This document shows positions 54,164 through 63,368 of a stretch of DNA of 64,000 nucleotides, one piece after another. The notes below the pieces were generated by a model that saw only the letters and a program-made list of their open reading frames with translations, was not told the origin of the DNA and ran no database searches. Position numbers and translations under genes: made by a program. Numbering within the stretch: position 1 is the stretch's first letter; every line of letters starts with the position of its first letter. The stretch is taken from contig NZ_JAGYJN010000003.1 in the NCBI RefSeq assembly GCF_018402035.1, positions 124,001 through 188,000 of the forward strand, given 5' to 3'. This DNA is from Roseicyclus sp. GTDB lineage: Bacteria > Pseudomonadota > Alphaproteobacteria > Rhodobacterales > Rhodobacteraceae.

Positions 54164-54212
54164 GGGCGGCTGCGCTAACGATCCCTTAACCTTTGTTGCG
54201 CAGGCTGCCCGC

Positions 54213-54992
54213 ATGTCCGAGCAGCCGTCCTTTTCCTTTGACGAAGCATCGCCCCGGTTTGTGCCGGGGGGTGTTGCCCGCGCGGTGGGGGCTGTGGCGC
54301 GCGGCCCCTCCAAGGGGGCAGAGATGCATCGCCATGCCCATCGCGACCGGCTGCGCGCGCGTTTTACCCAAGGTGGCGCCGATGCCGTGCCGGATTACGA
54401 GTTGCTTGAGATGGTGCTTTATCGTGCGCTACCGCGCGGCGATACCAAGCCGCTGGCCAAACGCCTGCTCAAGCGCTTTGGCGATCTGAACCATGTCATG
54501 GCCGCCGCCCCCGCCCGCCTGAAAGAGGTGGAGGGGGTGGGCGAGCGCGTGATCTTGGAGTTGAAACTGATGGAAGCGGTCGGCCATCGCATGGCGCGCG
54601 CGCAAGTCATCGGCAAACCGCTGTTGTCGTCATGGGATGCGCTTTTGCGTTACTGCCAGACCGCGATGGCGCATCGCGATCTGGAACAGTTCCGGGTGCT
54701 TTATCTCGACCGCAAGAATGTGTTGATCGCGGATGAGGCGCAGGCCGATGGCACCGTCGATCATGTACCCGTCTACCCGCGCGAGGTGGTCAAGCGCGCG
54801 CTGGAATTGAACGCCTCGGCCTTGATCTTGGTGCATAATCACCCCTCGGGCGATCCTGCGCCCAGTCAGGCGGATATCGACATGACCTATGCGATCCGCG
54901 ATGCCGCCCATGTGCTGGGCCTTGCGATCCATGACCATTTGATCATCGGCAAGGCGCGCGAGTTGAGCTTTCGCGCCGAGGGTTACTTGTAG
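54213..54992 (+). CDS. radC: RadC family JAMM/MPN protein
   Basis: A 259-residue protein with a helix-hairpin-helix region (about 85-115, RFGDLNHVMAAAPARLKEVEG and GVGERVILEL). The RadC JAMM motif is His208, His210 and Asp221 in HNHPSGDPAPSQAD. The family name comes from a supposed DNA-repair role that later work disputed; the metal-binding site suggests a hydrolase. Start ATG at 54213. It follows map on the same strand. Confidence 0.92.
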   Translation: MSEQPSFSFDEASPRFVPGGVARAVGAVARGPSKGAEMHRHAHRDRLRARFTQGGADAVPDYELLEMVLYRALPRGDTKPLAKRLLKRFGDLNHVMAAAPARLKEVEGVGERVILELKLMEAVGHRMARAQVIGKPLLSSWDALLRYCQTAMAHRDLEQFRVLYLDRKNVLIADEAQADGTVDHVPVYPREVVKRALELNASALILVHNHPSGDPAPSQADIDMTYAIRDAAHVLGLAIHDHLIIGKARELSFRAEGYL

Positions 54993-55008
54993 CCGCATAG
55001 GCGCGCGG

Positions 55009-56568
55009 TCAATCCAGCCAAACCTCGACCCGGCGATTGACGGCACGCCCTTGGTCCGTCTCTTCGCAGGCCATTGGCATTGCCTCGCCAAAGGCGGCAA
55101 TCTCAAAGGTGACGCGCCCCGGTGTCGCGGCATCGGCTGCGGCTTGCACGGCGTCGCGCACCGCCTCGGCCCGGCTTTCAGCGATCCGCAAGTTAACCGC
55201 TGCGGCCCCTGCGCTATCTGTGAACCCGACGAAGATCAGCCGCCGCCCATCAAAGGCGCCGCTTTCAATCGCGGCGGCCAGCCGCGCCACAGCCGCGCGC
55301 GATTGTGCATCAAGATTGCTGGAGCCATCGGAAAAGCGCAAAGTTGCAGAGAGCCGCTCCGCCCCGCGCAGGCGGCGTACAAGGCTTTGCAATTGCGCAA
55401 GCGGCACCTCGTCACCGGCGGCGGCGATGGCGTTGGCTAGCCGGATACCTTGGCGGTCCAGCGGTGTGCGGGTCAGGCTTTGATCGACATATCCCGATGC
55501 GGCGACGATGGCCTCGGCAGCGGCGGTTTCGGTCCAGTCGAGAAAATCCTGCACCAGCTGCGGCAGACGCCTTGGCGCAAGATAGACATGGACCGGCACG
55601 GTCAGCGGATAATCCTCGGCCTTGATCGCGTCAGCCTCGGCCATTTGGGTCAGCCCACATGCACCCAAAAGTGGCAAGATACGCGCCAAGCCTTCATGCG
55701 CGCGGGCCGAGACGCCCAGCGCGAAGTGATCACGCAGAACGGCGGTGGCCAGCGCGGCCGCGCTGTCGTGATAGGTGATCTTGGGGGTCAGATCCCCCTC
55801 GGATGTACCAAGCGCCAGTGTGGCAAAGAACTGGGTCATCCCATGGTCGCGGTGCAGCAGATGCAACGCAATTGGGGCGTCGGGGCCACCCAGGTCTTGC
55901 CAATTATCGATCTCGCCACGAAAGGCCGCTGTCAGATCATCAAGCGAGATCGCATCGATGGGATTGCCGGGCGCGACCAAGGGAACGATGGCATCAAGCG
56001 CGATCACCCTGACACGGCGGCTAAGCGGCGGATCATCGGGCGCATTGGCCCGATCCGCGCGTAGCTCGCCCCGTGATGGCAGGCGCAAGGTCAGTGCCAT
56101 ATCGGTTTCGCCGTTCAACAGTGCCAGAAAGCCCGTGTCGCTACTGCCGGGCGTTACAAGGAAACGCGCGGCGATGCTGTTGTCTTGGCGGGTCAATTCA
56201 TAGGCGAGCGCGCCATTGTAGGGTGCTGGGCCATGCAACGCCATTGCCCGGTTGGCGGCAAAACCCTGCAATAGGGCGGGCAGCAAGGTCTCGGTCACGC
56301 TTGCCTCGCCCGCGATCCGCGCCTCGGCGGTAAAGCGGATCAGATCGGGGCATCCCGGCCCAAGGCAGGCGACCCCTTCGGCGGCAACAGTCAGCAGGCC
56401 ATAGACCGTGTCAATTTGGTAATAGGTGCCGTCAAAGGCGGTCAATGTGCCTTCAACCCGGACACCGCCGTCATGCGAACGCAATTCGACGTCCTGCGCA
56501 GCAGCGGGCGCAGCCAGAACGATACTCAACAGGGCCAGCCGACGGGCTACCCCACACCAAAAACACAT
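55009..56568 (-). CDS. Exported fusion of substrate-binding-protein-like domain and OmpA domain
   Basis: About 519 residues with a signal peptide (RLALLSIVLAAPAAAQ). A PstS/PBP-like domain spans roughly 100-370 (segments APYNGALAYELTRQDNS, DDLTAAFRGEIDNWQDLGG, FLDWTETAAAEAIVAASGY). A C-terminal OmpA domain follows (LRFSDGSSNLDAQSRAAVA, FVGFTDSAGAAAVN, NRRVEVWLD). The arrangement suggests a periplasmic solute sensor or binding protein tethered to peptidoglycan. The start is ATG 56568 or GTG 56580. Same strand as the next exported gene (6-nt gap). Confidence 0.82.
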   Translation of the reverse strand: MCFWCGVARRLALLSIVLAAPAAAQDVELRSHDGGVRVEGTLTAFDGTYYQIDTVYGLLTVAAEGVACLGPGCPDLIRFTAEARIAGEASVTETLLPALLQGFAANRAMALHGPAPYNGALAYELTRQDNSIAARFLVTPGSSDTGFLALLNGETDMALTLRLPSRGELRADRANAPDDPPLSRRVRVIALDAIVPLVAPGNPIDAISLDDLTAAFRGEIDNWQDLGGPDAPIALHLLHRDHGMTQFFATLALGTSEGDLTPKITYHDSAAALATAVLRDHFALGVSARAHEGLARILPLLGACGLTQMAEADAIKAEDYPLTVPVHVYLAPRRLPQLVQDFLDWTETAAAEAIVAASGYVDQSLTRTPLDRQGIRLANAIAAAGDEVPLAQLQSLVRRLRGAERLSATLRFSDGSSNLDAQSRAAVARLAAAIESGAFDGRRLIFVGFTDSAGAAAVNLRIAESRAEAVRDAVQAAADAATPGRVTFEIAAFGEAMPMACEETDQGRAVNRRVEVWLD

Positions 56569-56586
56569 ACGACAGGCCACGCAAAC

Positions 56587-57453
56587 TTAATTCGCGGCGA
56601 GTCTCGGGGCCTCGAAGAGATTTTGCAACATGAGAAAATCACCAACAGCATCGCAGCCCGGCAATGTCACCGTGATGGGCCAGATATCGACCGCCCCGCT
56701 TTGGGTCAGTTGCATGGCTTGCGCAACAAGCGGGCGGTCGCATGTGGCGGGATTGATCGGAATGTCGAGCGCAAGGCGCAGATCGTTCGCCTGCGCTTGG
56801 GGGATGGAAAATATCTGGATCTGGCGCGACGGGGTCAGATGCGGGTCGCCCAAAACGGTCAGGAAACCACCTTGGCCCGCCAGCATATCTGTGACGGTGC
56901 CGGGTGTCCCTTGCCAGATATGGCCCGGCACGCCGAAGTCGGCACCAGCCGCGAATGCGTGGAATGCGAGGCCCAGATCGCCATCCCATGCAATGGCGAC
57001 GCGCATGTAATCGGCAAGATCGGGCAAACCCGCGATGGCCATGACCGCGTCATCATCACCGCTGCGAACCGTGACAAAGGCTGGTGTCTCAAAGGCGGGA
57101 ATATCGACGGTCAACAGCCCCATCATGTCGGTGCGCGCGGCAAAGCTGAACCCGGCATGCGAAATCTCAAGATCGGCCTCAGCTTGGCAGGGGTCGAGGA
57201 TATCAAGCGCCACCATCGCTGCTGGCATCGCCGCGGCCGTCACCACCAAGCCGCAGGGCAAGCCAAAGGGGCTTAGTCGTGCTGCCGGTGCGGGATCGAC
57301 CGGCGATTGGCTTTCCACCGCGTCAGAGTGGGTGATGGGCGCGGATAGGGCGCTTGGCGTTTGCGTTTGAACGCGGGCAGGCCATCCAACCGCAAATGCC
57401 ACGCACAAGAGCATCAAGGCACTTGCCCGCAAAATCGCCATTCTTATCGCCAT
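56587..57453 (-). CDS. Exported protein of unknown function
   Basis: A 288-residue protein with a signal peptide (MAILRASALMLLCVAFAVGW), a Pro/Ala-rich linker (about 40-65) and a beta-rich domain that holds four cysteines (FGLPCG, DPCQAEADLE, PATCDRP, LPGCDAVGD). No family is recognised. It ends 6 nt upstream of the OmpA/binding-protein fusion on the same strand, so the two exported proteins probably work together in the periplasm. Met1 or Met5 may be the start. Confidence 0.75.
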   Translation of the reverse strand: MAIRMAILRASALMLLCVAFAVGWPARVQTQTPSALSAPITHSDAVESQSPVDPAPAARLSPFGLPCGLVVTAAAMPAAMVALDILDPCQAEADLEISHAGFSFAARTDMMGLLTVDIPAFETPAFVTVRSGDDDAVMAIAGLPDLADYMRVAIAWDGDLGLAFHAFAAGADFGVPGHIWQGTPGTVTDMLAGQGGFLTVLGDPHLTPSRQIQIFSIPQAQANDLRLALDIPINPATCDRPLVAQAMQLTQSGAVDIWPITVTLPGCDAVGDFLMLQNLFEAPRLAAN

Positions 57454-57512
57454 GGCCGTTGCCCCCGCGCAATCCGATGCTTGTGGTGATAGCGGCGAAT
57501 TAGGGCAGAATC

Positions 57513-57548
57513 GGGGAGAAAAGCGTCACTGCTTGTACACAGTGACGC
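57513..57548 (-). terminator. Intrinsic terminator of secA
   Basis: On the minus strand a perfect 9-bp inverted repeat (GCGTCACTG at 57523-57531, CAGTGACGC at 57540-57548, 8-nt loop) is followed directly by TTTTCTCCCC. It lies 43 nt past the secA stop and 70 nt before the next gene start on the same strand. Confidence 0.82.
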
Positions 57549-57591
57549 CTGCGCCCGCGCAGTGATTGATAGACCACTAAGCCTTGCGTGA

Positions 57592-60300
57592 TTAGGCCAG
57601 CCGCCCATGACAGTGCTTGAATTTTCTCCCTGATCCGCAAGGGCAGGCGTCGTTGCGGCCGGGGTTGCCCCAGGTGGTGGGGTCGCTCTCGACAAAGCCT
57701 GCTTGTGCGGGGCCAGTGGCGGGGTCGGCGGCACCGCTGGTGGTTGCGGCGGCAAGCTGGCGTTGGGCTGCCTCTTGCTGGGCCTGAAGCTGGCGGATCA
57801 GCTGCTCTTGCTGCTCGGCGCTCAGCGGTTGAATCCGGGCCAGTTTACCCGTCACATCCGTGCGCAAACCGTCGAGCATCGATTCAAAAAGCTGAAAGCC
57901 CTCGGTCTTGTACTCGTTCAGCGGATCGCGCTGGGCGTAACCACGAAAGCCCACGACCGAGCGCAGATGTTCCAGCGTCAGCAGGTGGTCGCGCCATTTC
58001 GCATCGATGGTTTGCAACACAACCTGCTTTTCGATCGAACGCATCTGTTCGGGGCCGAATTGCGCGGCCTTAGCGGCCATGTATTGATCGGCGGTCTGCT
58101 CCAGCCGTTCACGGATCACCTCTTGATCGACGCCATCTTCGGCGGCCCAATCGGCAAGCGGCGGGTCGATGCCCAGCGTTTCGCGCAGGGCGGCGCGCAT
58201 CTCGTCGATTTCCCACTGATCGGCGTAGGATTTGGGCGGCATATGCATATCGATCAGATCTTCGATCACCTGATGGCGCATATCGGCGGTCACTTCGGCG
58301 ATATCTTCGGCACCCATGACCTCGCGGCGCTGATCAAAGATGACCTTGCGCTGATCGTTCATCACATCGTCGAATTTCAACAACTGTTTGCGAATGTCGA
58401 AATTGCGCCCCTCGACCTTGGCCTGTGCGCGTTCGAGGGATTTATTGACCCAAGGGTGAACAATCGCCTCGCCCTCTTTCATGCCCAAGGTCGACAGCAT
58501 CTTGTCGAGCTTTTCTGAGCCGAAGATGCGCATCAGATCATCTTCGAGCGACAGGAAGAACGAGGACCGCCCCGGATCGCCCTGACGGCCCGACCGGCCA
58601 CGCAGCTGGTTGTCGATGCGGCGGGATTCGTGCCGTTCGGTGGCGAGAACATAAAGCCCGCCTGCGGCCTTGACCTTTTCTTCGTCGCCTTTGTGTTCGG
58701 CTTCGATCTGGGTGCGGATGGCGGTGTGATCGCCTGTCGGATCGGCGGCGATGGCTTGCATGATGCGAAACTCGACATTGCCGCCCAGTTTGATGTCGGT
58801 GCCGCGACCGGCCATGTTGGTGGCGATGGTCACAGCGCCCAGCTTGCCCGCATCGGCGACGATCTGCGCCTCTTGCTCGTGCTGGCGGGCGTTGAGGATG
58901 TTGTGCGGCAGCCCCGCCTTTTCCAACATCTTGCCCAGCATTTCGGATTTCTCGATCGAGGTGGTGCCGACGAGAACCGGCTGGCCCTTTGCATGGGCCT
59001 CGCGGATGGCTTCGACGATGGCCTCGTATTTCTCGCGCGCGGTGCGATAGACGGCGTCGTCATCATCTTGGCGGGCGACCGGCACATTGGTGGGGATCTC
59101 GACCACGCCAAGGCCGTAGATCGCCATGAATTCCTCGGCCTCGGTCGCGGCGGTGCCGGTCATGCCGGCCAGCTTGCTATAAAGGCGGAAGTAGTTCTGG
59201 AAGGTGACGGAGGCGAGGGTCACATTCTCGGGCTGAATGGCGCAGCCCTCCTTGGCCTCGATGGCTTGGTGCAGACCGTCCGACAGGCGGCGGCCGGGCA
59301 TCATCCGGCCGGTGAATTCATCGACCAAGACCACCTCGCCCGAGCGCACGATATATTGCTGATCCTTATGGAACAGCTTGTGTGCGCGCAGCGCATTGGT
59401 CAGGTGATGCACGATTGTCGTGCTTTCGGGGTCATAAAGGCTTTGCCCCTCGGGCAAGAGGCCAGTTTCCAGCAGCCGCGCCTCGAGGAAATCATTGCCC
59501 TCATCGCTAAAACTCGCGCTGCGCGCTTTTTCGTCGATGGTGAAGTGATCGTCCTGCACATCGGGAATGATCTTGTCGATGGTAACGTAAAGCTCGGAGC
59601 GGTCTTGCGTCGGGCCGGATATGATCAAGGGCGTGCGCGCCTCGTCGATCAAGATGCTGTCAACCTCGTCCACAATGGCAAAGTTATGGCCGCGCTGGGC
59701 CATATCCGCCAAGCTGGCGCGCATGTTGTCGCGCAGATAGTCAAAGCCAAGCTCGTTATTGGTGGCATAGGTGATGTCGGCGGCATAGGCCGCGCGCTTT
59801 TCATCATCGGGTTGGCGCGGATAGACCACGCCGGTGGTCAGACCCAAGGCGGCATAGACCTTGCCCATCCAATCGGCGTCGCGCTTTGCCAGATAGTCGT
59901 TGACGGTGACGATATGCACGCCCTTGCCCGACAGCGCGTTGAGATATGCCGGAAAGGTCGCGACCAGCGTCTTGCCCTCGCCGGTTTTCATCTCGGCGAT
60001 ATTGCCCTGATGCAAAAAGATGCCGCCGACCAGCTGCACATCATGCGCGCGCAGGCCAAGCGCGCGGCGCGCGGCCTCGCGGCAATTGGCAAAGGCTTCG
60101 GGCAAAAGCGCGTTCAAATCCTCGCCACCTTCGGCGCGTGCGCGCAAGCTATGTGTCTTGGCGATGATGTCGGCATCTGACATCGCCCTGTGCGCGGCTT
60201 CCAGCGCGTTGATCTGTGCCACAAGGGGAGAGACGGATTTGACCTTGCGGTCGTTCGAAGAGCCGAAGACCTTTTTCGCCAGCGAACCCAATCCGAGCAT
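57592..60300 (-). CDS. secA: Preprotein translocase ATPase SecA
   Basis: A 902-residue SecA. It has Walker [10 protein letters not shown] near 104-112 and [15 protein letters not shown] in the first nucleotide domain. The preprotein cross-linking and helical scaffold domains follow, and the C-terminal zinc site [14 protein letters not shown] binds SecB. It drives export through SecYEG. The ATG at 60300 yields the canonical [16 protein letters not shown]; an ATG at 60333 is rejected. Divergent from the parvulin gene. Confidence 0.97.
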   Translation of the reverse strand: MLGLGSLAKKVFGSSNDRKVKSVSPLVAQINALEAAHRAMSDADIIAKTHSLRARAEGGEDLNALLPEAFANCREAARRALGLRAHDVQLVGGIFLHQGNIAEMKTGEGKTLVATFPAYLNALSGKGVHIVTVNDYLAKRDADWMGKVYAALGLTTGVVYPRQPDDEKRAAYAADITYATNNELGFDYLRDNMRASLADMAQRGHNFAIVDEVDSILIDEARTPLIISGPTQDRSELYVTIDKIIPDVQDDHFTIDEKARSASFSDEGNDFLEARLLETGLLPEGQSLYDPESTTIVHHLTNALRAHKLFHKDQQYIVRSGEVVLVDEFTGRMMPGRRLSDGLHQAIEAKEGCAIQPENVTLASVTFQNYFRLYSKLAGMTGTAATEAEEFMAIYGLGVVEIPTNVPVARQDDDDAVYRTAREKYEAIVEAIREAHAKGQPVLVGTTSIEKSEMLGKMLEKAGLPHNILNARQHEQEAQIVADAGKLGAVTIATNMAGRGTDIKLGGNVEFRIMQAIAADPTGDHTAIRTQIEAEHKGDEEKVKAAGGLYVLATERHESRRIDNQLRGRSGRQGDPGRSSFFLSLEDDLMRIFGSEKLDKMLSTLGMKEGEAIVHPWVNKSLERAQAKVEGRNFDIRKQLLKFDDVMNDQRKVIFDQRREVMGAEDIAEVTADMRHQVIEDLIDMHMPPKSYADQWEIDEMRAALRETLGIDPPLADWAAEDGVDQEVIRERLEQTADQYMAAKAAQFGPEQMRSIEKQVVLQTIDAKWRDHLLTLEHLRSVVGFRGYAQRDPLNEYKTEGFQLFESMLDGLRTDVTGKLARIQPLSAEQQEQLIRQLQAQQEAAQRQLAAATTSGAADPATGPAQAGFVESDPTTWGNPGRNDACPCGSGRKFKHCHGRLA

Positions 60301-60523
60301 CTGATGCGCCTTTTTGTGGTGGCCGTGATGCACGTTATTTCGCGCTGGCCGGTAAAACTCAAACGATCGTGTGGGGCATCCGGGTTGTTCGGGCCATCGC
60401 GTCGGTCTATCTACGGCGCCAATACACTGCGCCCCAGTGTCATCAAACCAGCGACATAAGGGGCCGCTACATAGGTGTCAACGCAGGCGACTACCGCCGG
60501 GTTACAGTAAAGGAACCCTTTCC

Positions 60524-61363
60524 ATGACGAAATTTTTCGCGGGCACCGCCCTCTCTCTTATCCTTGCCCTGCCTGTGGCGGCGCAAGACAGCGTGAATGC
60601 CGGCACAGTATTGGCAAGTGTCGGTGAGACCGAGATCACTTTGGGCCATGTGATTGCGATGCTCACCGTGTTGCCGCCCGAGTATCAAGGCCTGCCTGAT
60701 AACGTGCTTTTGGACGGGTTGTTGGAGCAGTTGGTCCAGCAAGAGGTGTTGGCCGCCGTCGCTGAGAACGATATCGGCTTGGTCGAACGCTTGGGTCTTG
60801 AGAATGAGCGGCGCGCCTTTCTGGCCGCGACGTTGATCGACCGTGTGGGCAACGCCCCCGTGTCAGAGGATGAGTTGCAGGCCGAGTATGACGCGCAATT
60901 CGGCAATCTTGGTTCTGTCACCGAATACAACGCCAGCCATATCTTGCTCGAGACCGAGGCCGATGCCCAAGCCGTGATCGTGGCTTTGGGTGAAGGGGCC
61001 GATTTCGCGGAATTGGCGCGTGAACGCTCGACCGGACCATCGGGGCCAAATGGCGGCGAATTGGGCTGGTTCACCGCAGGCATGATGGTGCCGACATTTG
61101 AGCAAGCGGTTTTCGCGCTTGGCGTGGGCGAGGTCTCGGCCCCGGTTGAGACACAGTTTGGATGGCATGTGATCGTTCTGAACGAGACACGCGATCAAGC
61201 GCCGCCCAGCCTTGATGAGGTGCGCGCCGAGCTTGAGGATGGTCTACGCCGCGCGCGTGTCGAGGCGACGATGCAGGAATTGACCGCCGCAGCCGTGATC
61301 AATCGCCCCGAGATAACGATTGACCCGGCCGTAATCCGGGATTTGGATCTGCTCGCGGAATAA
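60524..61363 (+). CDS. Periplasmic parvulin-type peptidyl-prolyl isomerase
   Basis: A 279-residue protein with a signal peptide (MTKFFAGTALSLILALPVAA), a SurA/PrsA-like N-terminal helical chaperone region (about 25-125) and a parvulin domain at about 130-230. The parvulin motifs are YNASHILLETEADAQAV, GPSGPNGGELGWFTAGMM and VETQFGWHVIVL. It assists folding of exported proteins and sits divergent from secA, which fits. The ATG at 60524 follows an AAAGGAA site. Confidence 0.92.
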   Translation: MTKFFAGTALSLILALPVAAQDSVNAGTVLASVGETEITLGHVIAMLTVLPPEYQGLPDNVLLDGLLEQLVQQEVLAAVAENDIGLVERLGLENERRAFLAATLIDRVGNAPVSEDELQAEYDAQFGNLGSVTEYNASHILLETEADAQAVIVALGEGADFAELARERSTGPSGPNGGELGWFTAGMMVPTFEQAVFALGVGEVSAPVETQFGWHVIVLNETRDQAPPSLDEVRAELEDGLRRARVEATMQELTAAAVINRPEITIDPAVIRDLDLLAE

Positions 61364-61388
61364 CGCTAGTCATCAGGGGATATTGACG

Positions 61389-62720
61389 ATGGCAAAGGAC
61401 GACAAAAAGAAAAAGGCCAAGTCCAAGGACAAGGTCGCCAAAAAGGGCAAACCGGCCAAAGCCGCCGTGAAAGCCCCGCTTAAGATCTCGCCTCTGGCGC
61501 CTGCGTCCTTTCCCGATCTGCCCGTCATCGCCGGTGTGCGCTACGCCGCCGGCGAGGCGGGGGTGCGCTATGCCAATCGCACTGATGTGATGCTGGTCCA
61601 GATCGCCGCCGGTTCGGTCATGGCGGGGGTTTTCACCCGTTCGGCCACCCGTTCGGCGGCGGTGCTGGATTGTCAGGCCAAGCTTGCCGCCCTTGGCCCC
61701 GCGCCGAAAAAGGGCTTTGGCATCGTCGTGAACTCGGGCAATGCCAATACCTTCACCGGCCAACGCGGTGCCAGCGATGTGGACACGATCGCTGAGGCCG
61801 CGGCCAATGCGCTCAAGATCCCGGCGGGCCATGTCTTTACCTGCTCGACCGGGGTGATCGGTGAGCCGCTGCCCGCCACCAAGATCACCGATATCTTGCC
61901 GGTTTTGGCCGATGGGTTGGATGCGGCCAAGGTCGCGGTCGCCGCCCGCGCGATCATGACCACCGACACTTTCCCCAAGGGCGCGATGGCCGAGGTGATG
62001 ATTGGCGACAAAACGGTCAAGATCGCGGGCTTTGCCAAAGGCTCAGGCATGATCGCGCCGGATATGGCGACGATGCTGGGCTATATCTTTACCGATGCAG
62101 CGATTGCGCAAGACACGCTACAGACCATGCTGTCGGCGGCGACCAAGCAAAGCTTTAACGCGGTGACGGTCGATAGCGATACCTCGACCTCGGACGCGGT
62201 ATTGGTCGCGGCGACGGGCAAGGCGGGCAATGCGCCCATCACCAGCACGCGGGGCCGCGATGCACGCGCCTTTGCCACCGCCTTGGGTGGCGTGATGCGG
62301 GATCTGGCACTTCAGATCGTGCGCGACGGCGAAGGGGCGACCAAGCTGGTTGAGGTCAGCGTGACCGGCGCAAGATCGACCCGCGACGCGACCCTTGTTG
62401 CGCGTGCCATTGCCAATTCGCCCTTGGTCAAGACCGCCATCGCAGGCCAAGATCCCAATTGGGGCCGCATTGTCATGGCGGTCGGCAAATCGGGGGCCAA
62501 GGCCGAGCGCGATCTGTTGACCATCCGCTTTGGCGAGCATCTGGTTGCCGAAAAAGGCTGGCGCGCGGAAAGCTATGTCGAGGAAGTCTTGGCCGCCTAT
62601 ATGCAGGGTCAAGAGCTTTTGATCGACGTCGATCTGGGCCTTGGGCGGGGCAAGGCCACGATGTGGACCTGCGATCTGACGCATGCCTATATCGATATCA
62701 ACGCGGATTACCGATCGTGA
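61389..62720 (+). CDS. argJ: Bifunctional ornithine acetyltransferase / N-acetylglutamate synthase ArgJ
   Basis: A 443-residue ArgJ. Self-cleavage is expected before the Thr in MIAPDMATMLGYIFTDA, giving the alpha and beta chains, with the Thr as nucleophile. It recycles acetyl groups in arginine synthesis. The first about 30 residues form a Lys/Ala-rich extension (AKDDKKKKAKSKDKVAKKGK) not seen in typical ArgJ. Start is the ATG at 61389. Its stop overlaps the mutT GTG (GTGA). Confidence 0.95.
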   Translation: MAKDDKKKKAKSKDKVAKKGKPAKAAVKAPLKISPLAPASFPDLPVIAGVRYAAGEAGVRYANRTDVMLVQIAAGSVMAGVFTRSATRSAAVLDCQAKLAALGPAPKKGFGIVVNSGNANTFTGQRGASDVDTIAEAAANALKIPAGHVFTCSTGVIGEPLPATKITDILPVLADGLDAAKVAVAARAIMTTDTFPKGAMAEVMIGDKTVKIAGFAKGSGMIAPDMATMLGYIFTDAAIAQDTLQTMLSAATKQSFNAVTVDSDTSTSDAVLVAATGKAGNAPITSTRGRDARAFATALGGVMRDLALQIVRDGEGATKLVEVSVTGARSTRDATLVARAIANSPLVKTAIAGQDPNWGRIVMAVGKSGAKAERDLLTIRFGEHLVAEKGWRAESYVEEVLAAYMQGQELLIDVDLGLGRGKATMWTCDLTHAYIDINADYRS

Positions 62721-63115
62721 AAACGATATTGGTCTCGGCCGTCGCGCTGATCGACAGCGACGGCCGGGTGCTTTTGGCCCAGCGTCCCGAAGGTAAATCC
62801 ATGGCCGGGCTGTGGGAGTTTCCCGGCGGCAAGGTCGAGCCGGGCGAAACACCCGAAGCGGCCTTGGTGCGCGAGTTGCAAGAAGAGTTGGGCATCGACA
62901 CCTGGGCCTCGTGCCTTGCGCCGCTGACATTCGCCAGCCACAGCTACCCGGATTTTCACCTGCTCATGCCGCTGTTTGCCTGTCGCAAATGGCAAGGTAT
63001 CCCGCAAGCGCGCGAGGGGCAGCGCCTTGCTTGGGTGCGCGGCGCGGCCTTGCGCGACTATCCCATGCCGCCCGCCGATATCCCGCTGATCCCGATCCTG
63101 CGCGATTGGCTGTAG
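62717..63115 (+). CDS. mutT: 8-oxo-dGTP diphosphatase MutT (Nudix)
   Basis: A 132-residue Nudix hydrolase. The Nudix box runs from GGKVEPGETPEAALV into RELQEELG (about residues 40-62), with all catalytic Glu positions present. It cleans 8-oxo-dGTP from the nucleotide pool. The start is GTG at 62717, overlapping the argJ stop (GTGA), so expression is coupled. Length and the AQRPEGKSMAGLWEFPGG opening are typical of MutT. Confidence 0.93.
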   Translation: MKTILVSAVALIDSDGRVLLAQRPEGKSMAGLWEFPGGKVEPGETPEAALVRELQEELGIDTWASCLAPLTFASHSYPDFHLLMPLFACRKWQGIPQAREGQRLAWVRGAALRDYPMPPADIPLIPILRDWL

Positions 63116-63221
63116 GCCGCGAAAGATATCAAGAATATAAACTTAAGATGATGAATTAAAAGAGAAATCTCACCTGTTTGCCGGTATGATGGCCTTGGGG
63201 TAATTTCTGGGGATTGTCGCC

Positions 63222-63362
63222 GTGCTTGTAACAATCGTTTTGGGAAGCAGCGTTTACATCCAAGGCACATTTGAACGACGCCATGATAATGGCATGGTCA
63301 CGGTGCGCGTTGGCGACCGGCTTTTCACCGGCCGCCCCGCCAATAGCCACATTGCCGCCTAA
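63222..63362 (+). CDS. Small ORF of 46 residues upstream of (opposite to) hemH
   Basis: From GTG at 63222 the frame reads VLVTIVLGSSVYIQGTFERR and continues to GRPANSHIAA, ending at TAA 63360-63362. A CTGGGGA ribosome-like site lies about 8 nt upstream, and an in-frame TAA at 63201 bounds it. The pattern SVYIQGTF...GMVTVRVGDRLFTGRPA looks like a small beta-barrel or OB-type fold. From memory, similar tiny proteins with a SVxVQGTF motif occur in Rhodobacterales. Function unknown. Otherwise the 253-nt gap 63116-63368 shows no gene. Confidence 0.5.
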   Translation: MLVTIVLGSSVYIQGTFERRHDNGMVTVRVGDRLFTGRPANSHIAA

Positions 63363-63368
63363 GCGCGC

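Noticed and set aside
58630-60180. 516-codon plus-strand frame opposite secA
   Set aside because: Antisense shadow of secA; hydrophobic-looking patches come from complementing secA codons.
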